Source: Gammaproteobacteria bacterium
GTDB taxonomy: Bacteria; Pseudomonadota; Gammaproteobacteria; CAISUE01
Direction of reading: 5' to 3'
Length of the DNA stretch: 64,000 nt
NCBI GenBank assembly: GCA_021156105.1
Contig: JAJNBD010000005.1
Span: 1-64,000, forward strand
The notes under the pieces were generated by a model, which was given only the letters and a program-made list of their open reading frames with translations, searched no databases and had not been told where the DNA came from. Numbering within the stretch: position 1 is the stretch's first letter; every line of letters starts with the position of its first letter. This document shows, one piece after another, positions 23,998 to 32,363 of the stretch. Position numbers and translations under genes: made by a program.

Positions 23998-26181
23998 CTA
24001 CAACAAAGTTTCTCTTAGCTTTTTTTCCTCTACTGGCTTACACAAAACGCTATCTGCACCAGCTTCTAAGGACTTGCGATTCGTTTCTGTATCAGAATAA
24101 GCTGTTAAAGCAACAATTTTGGTATGTTGGTTTTTTGCAGCTTCTTTTTGTCGAATTGCTTTAATCACTTCATCGCCTGAAATATCAGGCAAACCAATAT
24201 CCATAAAGATTAAATCAAATGACATACAGTCAGACAGCCTCAAAGCTTCTTTACCTGTTTTGGCAATAGTGACATCATGACCTAACATTTGTAATTTGTG
24301 CTCATGGATAAATTGAATCAAAGCATCATCTTCTACTAATAATATTTTTTTACGGCATGTATTCTGTGGCAAATGATTTGCTTGCGACATGTCAGGCTCC
24401 TCCAGTGATTGCACTACAGCAAAGGGCAATTTGATCGTAAAGACCGAACCTTTTCCAAGTTTGCTTTCTACATAGATACTTCCTTGCATCAAGCTCACTA
24501 AACGCTTGGTTACGGCAAGCCCAAGACCTGTTCCGCCATAACGACGCGTATGAGAAGAATCAACCTGCATAAACCGATCGAATATTTTGTCGAGCTTGTC
24601 TGCTGGAATGCCAATCCCCGTATCTTGAATTTTCAGCTCTAATTGAATACGCTTGTCTTCCAGCGGTATTGAGCTGACACTAATTGAGATCCCCCCCGTT
24701 TCCGTAAACTTAATGGCATTGCCAAGAACATTTAATAAAATCTGCATCAAGGCTTTATCATCACCTTCAAGCACCTGAGGCAAATCTTCAGCAAGCGTTG
24801 CCTTCAATCGCACACTCTTCTCTTCTGCTTTACTAGCAAGAATATCAACAACTTTATGAATGGTTTTTGGCAAATCAAATGCTTCACAATATAGCTGGAA
24901 GCGATTTTCATCTAATTTTGCAAAATCTAGTATTTCATTGATTAATGAAAGCAAATGCTTTGCCGCAACTTGGATATTATCAACGTATTCTTTTTGCTGA
25001 GTAGGCGCAATATTTTCATGTTGTAAAATATCCACCATGCCAAGCATGCCCGTCAAGGGCGTTCTTAACTCATGGCTAACAACCGCCAAAAAATCTGTTT
25101 TAGCTTTGTTTGCCGCTTCGGCCCTTTCTTTTGCTTCTTGCAACTCACGCTCATGACGTTTGCGTTCGGTGATGTCGATGGAGATGCCAAGCAGACCAAT
25201 AATTTCACCGCGAGTATTTCGAAGAGGGACTTTGTTTGAAAGGAAGGTCCCTTGAGTTCCGTCTGGTAAAACTGCGGGCTCTTCAATGGTTACTGATTTT
25301 CCTTGGGTAATAACTTGCTCATTTACTTTATCCAGAACTTCAGGTATCAGAAACCCCGGCATGTCTCTATTACGTTTACCAACAATTTCCTTATGCGATT
25401 TTAAGCCTATGACAGATGCCTGATTATCGTTACATCCTAAATAAATTCCATCCTTACTAAGCCAGTAAACATTTCCTGGCATCACAGAAATAATATATTC
25501 TAATGTTGCCAATCGCTCCTCTATTTCTTTCTTTGCGAGAGTAATATCGACTGAGGTCCCAACAATGCCTATCGTTTCGCCAAAAGAATTTTTCAAAGGC
25601 ATTTTATGTGATAAGTACAGTACTTTATGTCCATCTGGCAGCGTTAATTCTTCCTCGAAAACAAGCGCTCTTCCAGTAAACATGACTTCTTGGTCAGCCC
25701 GTCTCAAATTATCTGCCTCTTCTTTAGTAAAAAGCTCATAATCTGTTTTACCAATAAAGTCCTGTAAAGATTTCAGACCAAAATCTTTCCAATTATTAGT
25801 ATTGCAGCCTAAGCAAACACCATCTTTGTCTTTCCAATAGACATGCCCAGGGAGCTGCGCTAAAACTTCCGCCGTAGAATTTTTATCTTTCTTTAGCGCC
25901 GATGGATAGCGATAATATAAAGCCAAGAGGACAACGCTTCCACAAGTAATTACACTTAAAATATAGCCAAATATTAATAGTCTATCCTGATGGATCAAAC
26001 CATGACCTATAATTGCAATTTGTATTAATAAAAACCCAAAGAAAGTTAATAAAGATACTCCTTCTGCCGATTTATCTTTAAAAATCTTAATCGCTTGAGG
26101 AATAAAAAGTAGCGCATTAATAAATAACGCCGAACTAAAAGCAAGCTCAATAATTTTTTGAATCACCGCTGAGTCAAGCAT
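23998..26181 (-). CDS. Hybrid histidine kinase with N-terminal PQ-loop/SemiSWEET-like domain
   Basis: A 727-residue kinase. Residues about 8-92 form three helices with the PQ-loop signature FIPQAIKIFKDKSAEGVSLL (PQ at 28-29), resembling one repeat of SWEET, SemiSWEET or cystinosin-type carriers. Two PAS domains follow (about 103-215 with LPGHVYWKDKDGVCLGCN; about 225-342 with MPGNVYWLSKDGIYLGCNDNQA). HisKA has H370 in VSHELRTPLTGM, HATPase_c is complete, and a receiver has D661 in FMDIGLPDIS. There is no Hpt domain. The start is 3 bp after the cyclodipeptide synthase stop, so both are in one operon. The membrane unit could sense a sugar, amino acid or dipeptide; this is inference. I know of no characterised kinase with this N-terminus. 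Confidence 0.9.
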   Translation of the reverse strand: MLDSAVIQKIIELAFSSALFINALLFIPQAIKIFKDKSAEGVSLLTFFGFLLIQIAIIGHGLIHQDRLLIFGYILSVITCGSVVLLALYYRYPSALKKDKNSTAEVLAQLPGHVYWKDKDGVCLGCNTNNWKDFGLKSLQDFIGKTDYELFTKEEADNLRRADQEVMFTGRALVFEEELTLPDGHKVLYLSHKMPLKNSFGETIGIVGTSVDITLAKKEIEERLATLEYIISVMPGNVYWLSKDGIYLGCNDNQASVIGLKSHKEIVGKRNRDMPGFLIPEVLDKVNEQVITQGKSVTIEEPAVLPDGTQGTFLSNKVPLRNTRGEIIGLLGISIDITERKRHERELQEAKERAEAANKAKTDFLAVVSHELRTPLTGMLGMVDILQHENIAPTQQKEYVDNIQVAAKHLLSLINEILDFAKLDENRFQLYCEAFDLPKTIHKVVDILASKAEEKSVRLKATLAEDLPQVLEGDDKALMQILLNVLGNAIKFTETGGISISVSSIPLEDKRIQLELKIQDTGIGIPADKLDKIFDRFMQVDSSHTRRYGGTGLGLAVTKRLVSLMQGSIYVESKLGKGSVFTIKLPFAVVQSLEEPDMSQANHLPQNTCRKKILLVEDDALIQFIHEHKLQMLGHDVTIAKTGKEALRLSDCMSFDLIFMDIGLPDISGDEVIKAIRQKEAAKNQHTKIVALTAYSDTETNRKSLEAGADSVLCKPVEEKKLRETLL

Positions 26182-26184
26182 AAA

Positions 26185-26895
26185 CTATTCCATATTATTT
26201 AAAGTAACAAATTGCTGCGGTCTTAAATTTTTTCTTGGTTTAAAAACTAAAGGTAAAGGAGTTAACGTTTTCTGCGGAAGAATGAAGCGTTTACGAGTTT
26301 CTTCAATTGCGGCATTATGTTGCCCTGGATATATTTCATATGCACACTCAGCTTCCGGCCACAAACACAAAGCTGCACATTCCTCCAGCAAGTAATTAAA
26401 GCAAACCTCGTATGCCCACTCTTGATCCAATAGCAAACTCCTTTTGTTAAAGCGCTTTAAATAAGCCAATACCACGCCATCAAAAATTGCTTTAAAATTA
26501 ACATCTGTTTCAATAAGCGTTTTAATGTTCTCAAGGTAACTTTGATAATTCGGATGCTTTAACCACTCATCCCAGTGCTTAACTGCTTTCAAATTATTTA
26601 GCCTCTTGAGATACGACGCATTGCGCTCAAGCCAAAGTTCGCCTTCTTTTACTGCCATAGGGTAAAAGTAGCTTGGGGGCTGATTACGGATCAAGGCCAT
26701 CGTATATCTTTGCAAACTATCATATAGGGATATAACACAACCACTAAATGACTCGTTAATTAAATCAATCGTTACAGCGAGTCTTTCATCTTCATGGTTC
26801 TCTTGGCCCACACTAATAGACAGCAAACAGACTGAGCCTGCAAATCTCGACTTTTCAATCTCATCACATTTAAAAAACGCTCTGATCTGGCCCAC
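26185..26895 (-). CDS. Probable tRNA-dependent cyclodipeptide synthase, XYP type
   Basis: A 236-residue protein matching the cyclodipeptide synthase (CDPS) pattern. The nucleophile motif SISVGQ (S28; Q31 at the position called X40) aligns with S37-A-G-N40 of AlbC. YDSLQRY (58-64), ELWLERNASYL (86-96), HWDEWL (107-112) and NYLLEECAAL (167-176; Y168 and E172 equal AlbC Y178 and E182) follow. IYP (188-190) gives Y189-P190, the Y202-P203 pair of the XYP subfamily. CDPSs condense two aminoacyl-tRNAs into a diketopiperazine. The start is GTG with AAGGT upstream. No tailoring oxidase, methyltransferase or cytochrome P450 is adjacent; instead a sensor kinase follows after 3 bp and a PAS-LuxR regulator precedes by 110 bp. 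The amino acids used are unknown. Confidence 0.8.
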   Translation of the reverse strand: MGQIRAFFKCDEIEKSRFAGSVCLLSISVGQENHEDERLAVTIDLINESFSGCVISLYDSLQRYTMALIRNQPPSYFYPMAVKEGELWLERNASYLKRLNNLKAVKHWDEWLKHPNYQSYLENIKTLIETDVNFKAIFDGVVLAYLKRFNKRSLLLDQEWAYEVCFNYLLEECAALCLWPEAECAYEIYPGQHNAAIEETRKRFILPQKTLTPLPLVFKPRKNLRPQQFVTLNNME

Positions 26896-27005
26896 ACAAA
26901 ATACCTTATTAAATTCTCAGGCTTTTTTTTAACATTGAATAGCTAGTAAGATACCCTTAAGTAAAAAATACCTATAACTATAGTGTAGCACGAGACACAG
27001 ATCGC

Positions 27006-27830
27006 TTAAAAAATCTTCGGTTTTATTCCCTCCAGAAATTCACATTCTATTGCAACTTGTATTAACGCTGCCCGGCTCTTGCAATGTAGCTTAATTCTAA
27101 GGTGGCTTAAATACTGCTCAACGGTGCGGAAAGAAATATTTAACGTTTCAGCAATTTGTTTACTGGTAAGGCCTCGTGGTAAACAAATTAAGCACTCTGC
27201 CTCACGCCTAGTTAGATAAACGCCTTGGTATTTGCCTGACAAGTAATACTTATCTTGAGACATACCTTTTAAAACCATTTGCAAGTCCAGAGATTTCTGT
27301 TGTGATTCTGCTTCAGCAAGCTGCTTTGCCCGTAGGGCGGCCTCAGCTTTTTCTTTAGCCTCCTGTAATTCCTGCTCTTGTCGCTTGCGCGCGGTAATAT
27401 CAAATGAAATGCCCGCCATTCCAATAACTATGCCTTTGTTATTTTTTAAAGGAACTTTATGAGAAAGAAATGTTGATTGATCCGGCCTATTTCGATGATG
27501 AGCAGGTTCTTCAAGTATAATTGTTTGGCCAAGCTCCATAACTTGAAGATTTACTTGATTAAGCTCTTCTGGGATATTTCGGCCACTCAAGCTAGCGTGC
27601 AGGTCCGCGTTACGCTTACCCACAATCTCATGCCTTGATGAAAACCCTGCTGAAATCGCCTGGTTGTCATTACAACCTAAATAAACATTATTTCTATCAA
27701 CCCAATAAACATGACCTGGCAGCGCTGCGATAATTCCTTCCAGCATTTCTATCTGTTTTTTTAAACGGCTAATTTCTTTTTCTGCCTGAGCACTAGAACT
27801 CTTATGAGATTTATTATTGCTCTTTTCCAT
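27006..27830 (-). CDS. PAS-LuxR transcriptional regulator
   Basis: A 274-residue cytosolic regulator. An N-terminal coiled segment leads to one PAS domain (about 32-150; LPGHVYWVDRNNVYLGCNDNQA), very like PAS2 of the 727-residue kinase. Then come a linker and a LuxR/FixJ-type helix-turn-helix (about 208-264) with LTRREAECLICLPRGLTSKQ and NISFRTVEQYLSHLRIKLHC. There is no receiver domain, so it probably reads its signal directly through PAS. It lies 110 bp upstream of the cyclodipeptide synthase on the same strand and diverges from a small HTH gene. A local or wider quorum-like regulator is inferred from context. Confidence 0.9.
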   Translation of the reverse strand: MEKSNNKSHKSSSAQAEKEISRLKKQIEMLEGIIAALPGHVYWVDRNNVYLGCNDNQAISAGFSSRHEIVGKRNADLHASLSGRNIPEELNQVNLQVMELGQTIILEEPAHHRNRPDQSTFLSHKVPLKNNKGIVIGMAGISFDITARKRQEQELQEAKEKAEAALRAKQLAEAESQQKSLDLQMVLKGMSQDKYYLSGKYQGVYLTRREAECLICLPRGLTSKQIAETLNISFRTVEQYLSHLRIKLHCKSRAALIQVAIECEFLEGIKPKIF

Positions 27831-28038
27831 GAATAAAAAACCTAATCCAATGTTTAAATAATAAGTTCATCCTAACTCAAAGCATAATAACTTGTAAATC
27901 TAGGTAGAAACTACCTACAAAGCCCTTACTTAGACCAAATCTGCGGATTTTTAACTTATTGAAAACAAACTATACTTTTTGGGTAATGACAAATCACTAA
28001 ATAAAAATGAATTGGTAATATCAAAGGAAAAAAACCTT

Positions 28039-28371
28039 ATGCCAAATTATGATTTAAGCTATGAAGAAAGCTTACAAATGAAGCCGCACAAAGGCGGGGT
28101 ACGACGCAAGCTCTTAACTAAAGAAGAAATAACATCGCCTTGGCTAGAAATGATTGACGATTTAGTCGTCGGCGCTGAATTCTCCTATTCACGAATCGCC
28201 TATCGCCTTGGGATATCGCCATCAACCATCCAAAAACTCATGACCAAAACAGGTAGGCGCCCACGTCCTTATATCCTTGAAAGCTTAACAAGGTTGCATC
28301 ACAAAATATTCCAAGGAATTTATGCGACGCCTAAAGCACGGAGCTACTGGGAAACGAAAACCACGCACTAG
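28039..28371 (+). CDS. Small helix-turn-helix protein
   Basis: A 110-residue basic protein. Residues about 48-72 (AEFSYSRIAYRLGISPSTIQKLMTK) form a clear helix-turn-helix of the kind that recognises DNA, followed by RRPRPYILESLTRLHHKI. The frame reaches upstream to a TTG at 27979, but ATG 28039 has AAAGGA 13 bases before it and begins the folded part. I cannot assign a family. Divergent from the PAS-LuxR gene with 208 bp between, it may regulate that shared intergenic region. A phage- or plasmid-derived regulator is possible. Confidence 0.6.
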   Translation: MPNYDLSYEESLQMKPHKGGVRRKLLTKEEITSPWLEMIDDLVVGAEFSYSRIAYRLGISPSTIQKLMTKTGRRPRPYILESLTRLHHKIFQGIYATPKARSYWETKTTH

Positions 28372-28547
28372 TCAGCAGGAACAGGGCCACTTCATATTGC
28401 TTATCTTTTTACCTCATACTAAAAAGGCTAAGTACCCAGCTATTATTGCAGGTGCAAATGATTATTGTGCCTGCAAGAGCATCAAAACAGCTGCTTGTTT
28501 TTTAAGCAGCCGATTTAAAGCTCTGCAATATCAAGTAGTTGCATAAG

Positions 28548-28595
28548 ATCATCATAGCTTCTCCACATAGTTATCCACAGTTTTTGTGGGTAAAA
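28548..28595. repeat. Decapitated copy of the DnaA-box repeat, reverse orientation
   Basis: ATCATAGCTTCTCCACATAG and TTATCCACAGTTTTTGTGGG match the reverse complement of the repeat tail at 16829-16870. The consensus DnaA box TTATCCACA is at 28571-28579. The palindromic head is missing. Confidence 0.65.
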
Positions 28596-28609
28596 CTCTG
28601 CTCCTGATA

Positions 28610-29380
28610 TTACCTTGCGGTGTATCCACCATCAATGATCAGCTCGCTACCAGTGATAAATTTCGCTTCATCAGAAGCAAGATACAATATGCCATAGGCA
28701 ATATCATTAGGATCGCCAATATGGCCTAAAGGATGTAAAGAATCTGCATATTTACGGAACTCCTCTTGGCTTCCGGGATAGTTTTTACCATAGTTTTCCA
28801 CCATAGGCGTCCAAATAAATCCTGGATGAATAGAATTAACGCGGATTTTATCTTTTGCATAGAGCAACGCATCTGTTTTAGTCATCAGCCGCACAGCCCC
28901 TTTGGAAGCATGATACGGCGGCACATCTGGCGCACCAACAAGACCATAGATAGAAGAAAGATTAATAATGCTACCTCCACCATGCTTTTGCATAAAAGGG
29001 ATCACATGTTTCGTGCAAAAAAATACGCCTTTTACATTGACCGCCATTAGCGCATCCCATTCTTGTTCTGAAACCTCATGCGTTGGCTTATTGACGCCTG
29101 AGATTCCAGCATTATTCACGAGTATATCAATCCGACCAAAATGAGCATCAATTGCTTGAATTGTTTCTTTAACTTCACTTTCTTTGGCAGTGTTTAAACA
29201 CCAAAACGCAGCCTTGCCACCTTTTGCTTGAATTTCAGCGACTGTTTCTTGACTTTTTGCTTCATGAATATCCGTCACTGCCACTAAGGCACCTTGTTCC
29301 GCAAGCAACAGGCATGCGGCTTTGCCAATTCCCATTGCGCCACCTGTAACAATTGCCACTTTATTTTCTACTCTTTTCAT
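28610..29380 (-). CDS. Short-chain dehydrogenase/reductase
   Basis: A 256-residue classical SDR. The NAD(P) motif TGGAMGIG is at 12-19, NNAG at 88-91, and the catalytic Ser-Tyr-Lys at S142, Y155 and K159 (YHASK). The acidic residue D36 after beta-2 (VAVTDIHEA) favours NAD over NADP. The closest general wording is to glucose 1-dehydrogenase/cyclohexanol-dehydrogenase-like SDRs (GFIWTPM, LASDEAKFITGSELIIDGGYTA). It would oxidise a secondary alcohol or reduce a ketone in the cytosol; the substrate is unknown. It stands alone, divergent from the deoxynucleoside kinase. Confidence 0.88.
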   Translation of the reverse strand: MKRVENKVAIVTGGAMGIGKAACLLLAEQGALVAVTDIHEAKSQETVAEIQAKGGKAAFWCLNTAKESEVKETIQAIDAHFGRIDILVNNAGISGVNKPTHEVSEQEWDALMAVNVKGVFFCTKHVIPFMQKHGGGSIINLSSIYGLVGAPDVPPYHASKGAVRLMTKTDALLYAKDKIRVNSIHPGFIWTPMVENYGKNYPGSQEEFRKYADSLHPLGHIGDPNDIAYGILYLASDEAKFITGSELIIDGGYTAR

Positions 29381-29514
29381 AAAAATGCCTCTTTTTCTAG
29401 ATCAGTGCAACTTTCATGCCACACGGCATTTTCAATAAAGGGTAAAATCATCTATAAAAACCAAGTATAGAAATGTTATACTTTAAAAATTAATTCTTTC
29501 TTATTTTTACTTTC

Positions 29515-30912
29515 ATGGAAAATCTTCGAATTGGTATTATTGGCAACATTGGTGTAGGAAAATCAACGTTTGTTAAAGAACTCAAAAAAACCCCGCAAGC
29601 AAAAATATTATTATCTTCTTTTCCAGGGCAGACTGGTGACGAGCAAGTTCATACTTTTCGTGAAGAATTCGACCCTGTGGTATTGGATGCTTTTTATAAA
29701 GATCCTACTACCACGGCTTTTATGGCACAGATAGAATTTCTTAATGGTCGTTTACGCCGCCAAGAGAAAATTTCCCAAGCTCGTGGCATTGTCTTAGAAG
29801 ACCGAACCATTTTTGAAGATTACCATGTGTTTGGTAAGGCTCAAAAAATCTTGGGTCATATGAATGAAGAAGAATTTCGCGCTTATCAACGCAGCTATAA
29901 GCTCCTTACAGAAAAAATTGATCAACCAGATTTAGTCGTTTATTTACGTGCTGATACCGATGTTTTATTAGAGCGCATTCACAAACGCGGCCGTGATAGC
30001 GAACGCTTAATTTCCTGGGATTATTTAGATTTATTAAATCGTTTATATGAAGATTTTGTCCGCAAACATATTCGTTGCCCTGTGCTGATTATTGAATCTA
30101 ACCGTGAAGAAAAATTGTTAGAGAATATGGAAGGCACAGCACGCCGTATCGTTGATAAAATTCGTGAATTAAATTTGCGCATTACCACACCAGGCATTCA
30201 TGACTGGGTGCGTCTACCTGAAACGGATGCTGCGATTCGCGCGGTTGAAGCAGAATGCAAATTGGAAAACTATCTAAAAAAACATCCCTGTCTTATTACT
30301 GTGGCAGGAAATGTTGGTTTAGGGAAATCTACCATCACCACTCTAATGCATCGCAGCTTACGCATCGGTGCACTTTATGAAAAACCTGAAAAAAATCCTT
30401 TGCTAGAAAAATTCTTGCACGATAAAAAACAATACTGCTACGAATTACAACGTTACTTTTTACATATGCGGGCAGAACAACGTCGTAATGGAAAAAATGG
30501 CGAAGGCAGCTTTGTCAAAGATCGCAGTCTTGCCGAAGACATTTTAATTTTCTGCCAACTTTTTCATCAAGACGGGATTTTAACGGCGGATGAATTAGAT
30601 TTACTCAGCACGGAATTCCATCAAATCAATCGTGAGCTTCCTTCATCTGATTTACTCATCGTGCTACAAGGCAGCACAGATCAAGCTTGGCAACGCATTC
30701 AGCAACGCGCCCGCCAAATGGAAATCAATGGCGGTTGGACTTATCGCGAAATTAATATTCTCAACAATCTTTATAAAACCTATCCGGAAGATGTGGCACG
30801 TTGTGGTTATCACCAAAAACCCATCTTAAAAGTCGACACGCTTAAATTAGATTTAACCAACCGGGTGCATATGGGATATATTTTTGAACAGATTTATGAA
30901 GCGTTGCAGTAA
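29515..30912 (+). CDS. Tandem (fused) deoxyribonucleoside kinase
   Basis: A 465-residue protein made of two dNK-type P-loop kinase domains. Domain 1: P-loop GNIGVGKS (10-17), DRS-like LEDRTIFED (94-102), lid RGRDSER (158-164). Domain 2: P-loop GNVGLGKS (265-272), VKDRSLAED (334-342) and lid-like RARQ near residue 397. Each half is the size of a normal single-domain bacterial deoxyadenosine/deoxyguanosine kinase. These salvage enzymes phosphorylate deoxynucleosides in the cytosol. A fused pair recalls the two-subunit dAK/dGK of lactobacilli but in one chain. Both halves keep their P-loops, so both may be active with different specificities. The gene is monocistronic. Confidence 0.85.
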   Translation: MENLRIGIIGNIGVGKSTFVKELKKTPQAKILLSSFPGQTGDEQVHTFREEFDPVVLDAFYKDPTTTAFMAQIEFLNGRLRRQEKISQARGIVLEDRTIFEDYHVFGKAQKILGHMNEEEFRAYQRSYKLLTEKIDQPDLVVYLRADTDVLLERIHKRGRDSERLISWDYLDLLNRLYEDFVRKHIRCPVLIIESNREEKLLENMEGTARRIVDKIRELNLRITTPGIHDWVRLPETDAAIRAVEAECKLENYLKKHPCLITVAGNVGLGKSTITTLMHRSLRIGALYEKPEKNPLLEKFLHDKKQYCYELQRYFLHMRAEQRRNGKNGEGSFVKDRSLAEDILIFCQLFHQDGILTADELDLLSTEFHQINRELPSSDLLIVLQGSTDQAWQRIQQRARQMEINGGWTYREINILNNLYKTYPEDVARCGYHQKPILKVDTLKLDLTNRVHMGYIFEQIYEALQ

Positions 30913-30937
30913 AGTTAACCGCAGTGCCAGGCAGCTT

Positions 30938-31603
30938 TTAAGCGTTTGGCACCAAGGCTTGTTTTAGGCTTTGAATGTTTTTGGCGCAACTTTTTTCGTT
31001 AAATATTGCGGAACCCGCGATAAAAGTTTCTACGCCATGCTCTGCTAACAGACGGATATTATCTAAACCAACACCACCATCTAACGCAATTTCAACTGAA
31101 GTGCCTGTTAATTTTTTCTTTAATTCGATTAATTTTTCATAAGCACTCGGAATAAACTTTTGTCCACCAAATCCGGGATTAACCGACATCACTAAAATAT
31201 AATCTAATTTGTCTAAAACAAAGTCTAGGCAATCGATCGGCGTAGCAGGGTTTAAGGCTAAACCTGCTCTCACACCACAATCTTTAATTAACTGTAAACT
31301 GCGATCAACATGTTTTGATGCCTCAGGATGAAAGCTAATCGCATTGGCGCCTGCTTTCGCAAAACGTGTAATTAAATCGTCGACAGGCTCAACCATCAAG
31401 TGCACATCTAAAAAAGCCTTAATATCATGCTTTCTTAATGCCTCACAAATCCAGGGGCCAAAGGTTAAGTTGGGGACATAATGGTTATCCATCACATCAA
31501 TATGCAAGCCATCGGCACCCGCCGTTAATGCAGCATTAGCTTCATCGCCTAAACGCGCTAAATCACAAGATAATAATGAAGGATAAAGCTTATAGTTAGT
31601 CAT
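30938..31603 (-). CDS. rpe: Ribulose-phosphate 3-epimerase
   Basis: A 221-residue TIM-barrel enzyme interconverting ribulose 5-phosphate and xylulose 5-phosphate in the pentose phosphate pathway. Signatures: PSLLSCDLARLGDE, HIDVMDNHYVPNLTFGP with metal ligands H and D, HLMVEPVDD, MSVNPGFGGQKFIP, and LDGGVGLDNI with GSAIF at the phosphate site. The frame reaches a GTG at 31612, but ATG 31603 is preferred, with AGG eight bases before it. It converges with the kinase gene to its left. Confidence 0.96.
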   Translation of the reverse strand: MTNYKLYPSLLSCDLARLGDEANAALTAGADGLHIDVMDNHYVPNLTFGPWICEALRKHDIKAFLDVHLMVEPVDDLITRFAKAGANAISFHPEASKHVDRSLQLIKDCGVRAGLALNPATPIDCLDFVLDKLDYILVMSVNPGFGGQKFIPSAYEKLIELKKKLTGTSVEIALDGGVGLDNIRLLAEHGVETFIAGSAIFNEKSCAKNIQSLKQALVPNA

Positions 31604-31730
31604 AAGAAGCACCTAGAGACACAAAGTTCTTAACCATCATAAATTAATCATCTTGGTTTGTAAATTTTATTGCATCTTAGTAATTTGCTTGATATGATCC
31701 AAATAAGTACAACAATACTAAGGAATAAAT

Positions 31731-32144
31731 ATGCTGACCTTAGAAGAACAGCAACAGCTAATGCAGCAGCTTACAGAAGCCAAAGCTTCGCTTAACGCAA
31801 TCCAAAAAGAAAATACAGAACTCCTTGCCAAAAATATTGCACTAGAGGAGATCATCGCGAACACGCAACAATTGGTAGAGGCTTTGGTTAATAGAGTAGA
31901 AGCTTCAGCAGCAAGAATTCGCGAACTAGAACAACAGCTCCCTTCTTTAGAAGGTATTCCAGATTATGAAAATCTTCCCCTTTATCTTTCACGTCTGTGG
32001 CGAAATGGCTTTTTAAGAGCGCAACCTTCTTCAATCCAAGAAGATAGATCAATTATTAGCCCTCCTCTATCGCCTGCTGTCGATATTAACGACACATCCT
32101 TTGAGGGAGATGGGGCTCAGCCTTCTGAAATGCCTTCGCCTTAA
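31731..32144 (+). CDS. Small coiled-coil protein of unknown function
   Basis: A 137-residue protein. Residues 1-75 are a near-continuous heptad pattern (EEQQQLMQQLTEAKASLNAI...ALEEIIANTQQLVEALVNRV), predicted coiled coil. The remainder is Pro/Ser/Asp-rich and probably unstructured (SPPLSPAVDIND, SEMPSP). AAGGAA precedes the ATG. There are no membrane or secretion signals. I recognise no family. Its build resembles the other coiled-coil unknowns at 5.8 and 40.8 kb. Confidence 0.6.
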   Translation: MLTLEEQQQLMQQLTEAKASLNAIQKENTELLAKNIALEEIIANTQQLVEALVNRVEASAARIRELEQQLPSLEGIPDYENLPLYLSRLWRNGFLRAQPSSIQEDRSIISPPLSPAVDINDTSFEGDGAQPSEMPSP

Positions 32145-32187
32145 TAAATATTTTTTAGCCATTAAACCTCTTTCGAAATCTTGTTTT

Positions 32188-32208
32188 TTTGCCTGTTTGC
32201 GGCAGGCC
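32188..32208. terminator. Possible hairpin downstream of the small coiled-coil gene
   Basis: GCCTG TTTGCGG CAGGC forms a 5-bp GC-rich stem about 45 bases after the stop codon. There is no T-run downstream, though TTTTTTT precedes it. Weak support. Confidence 0.25.
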
Positions 32209-32303
32209 TTAACCGGCCTCCAGAAAAAATTTATTTCCAGACATTTGCAACAAGCTATCCGTATGATTTAAATAAAAGTTTTAATTTCGCCACTTATCTC
32301 AAC

Positions 32304-32330
32304 TTGCACTAACAGTTTTTTTGCTATAAT
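32304..32330 (+). promoter_or_regulatory. Probable fadE-fadI promoter
   Basis: TTGCAC (32304-32309) and a perfect TATAAT (32325-32330) are separated by 15 bp, about 34 bases before the fadE start. The spacer is short, so another -35 is possible. No clear FadR site was found by eye. Confidence 0.45.
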
Positions 32331-32363
32331 GCCGATTGCATAAAAAAATCCAGAGAACCTCCT

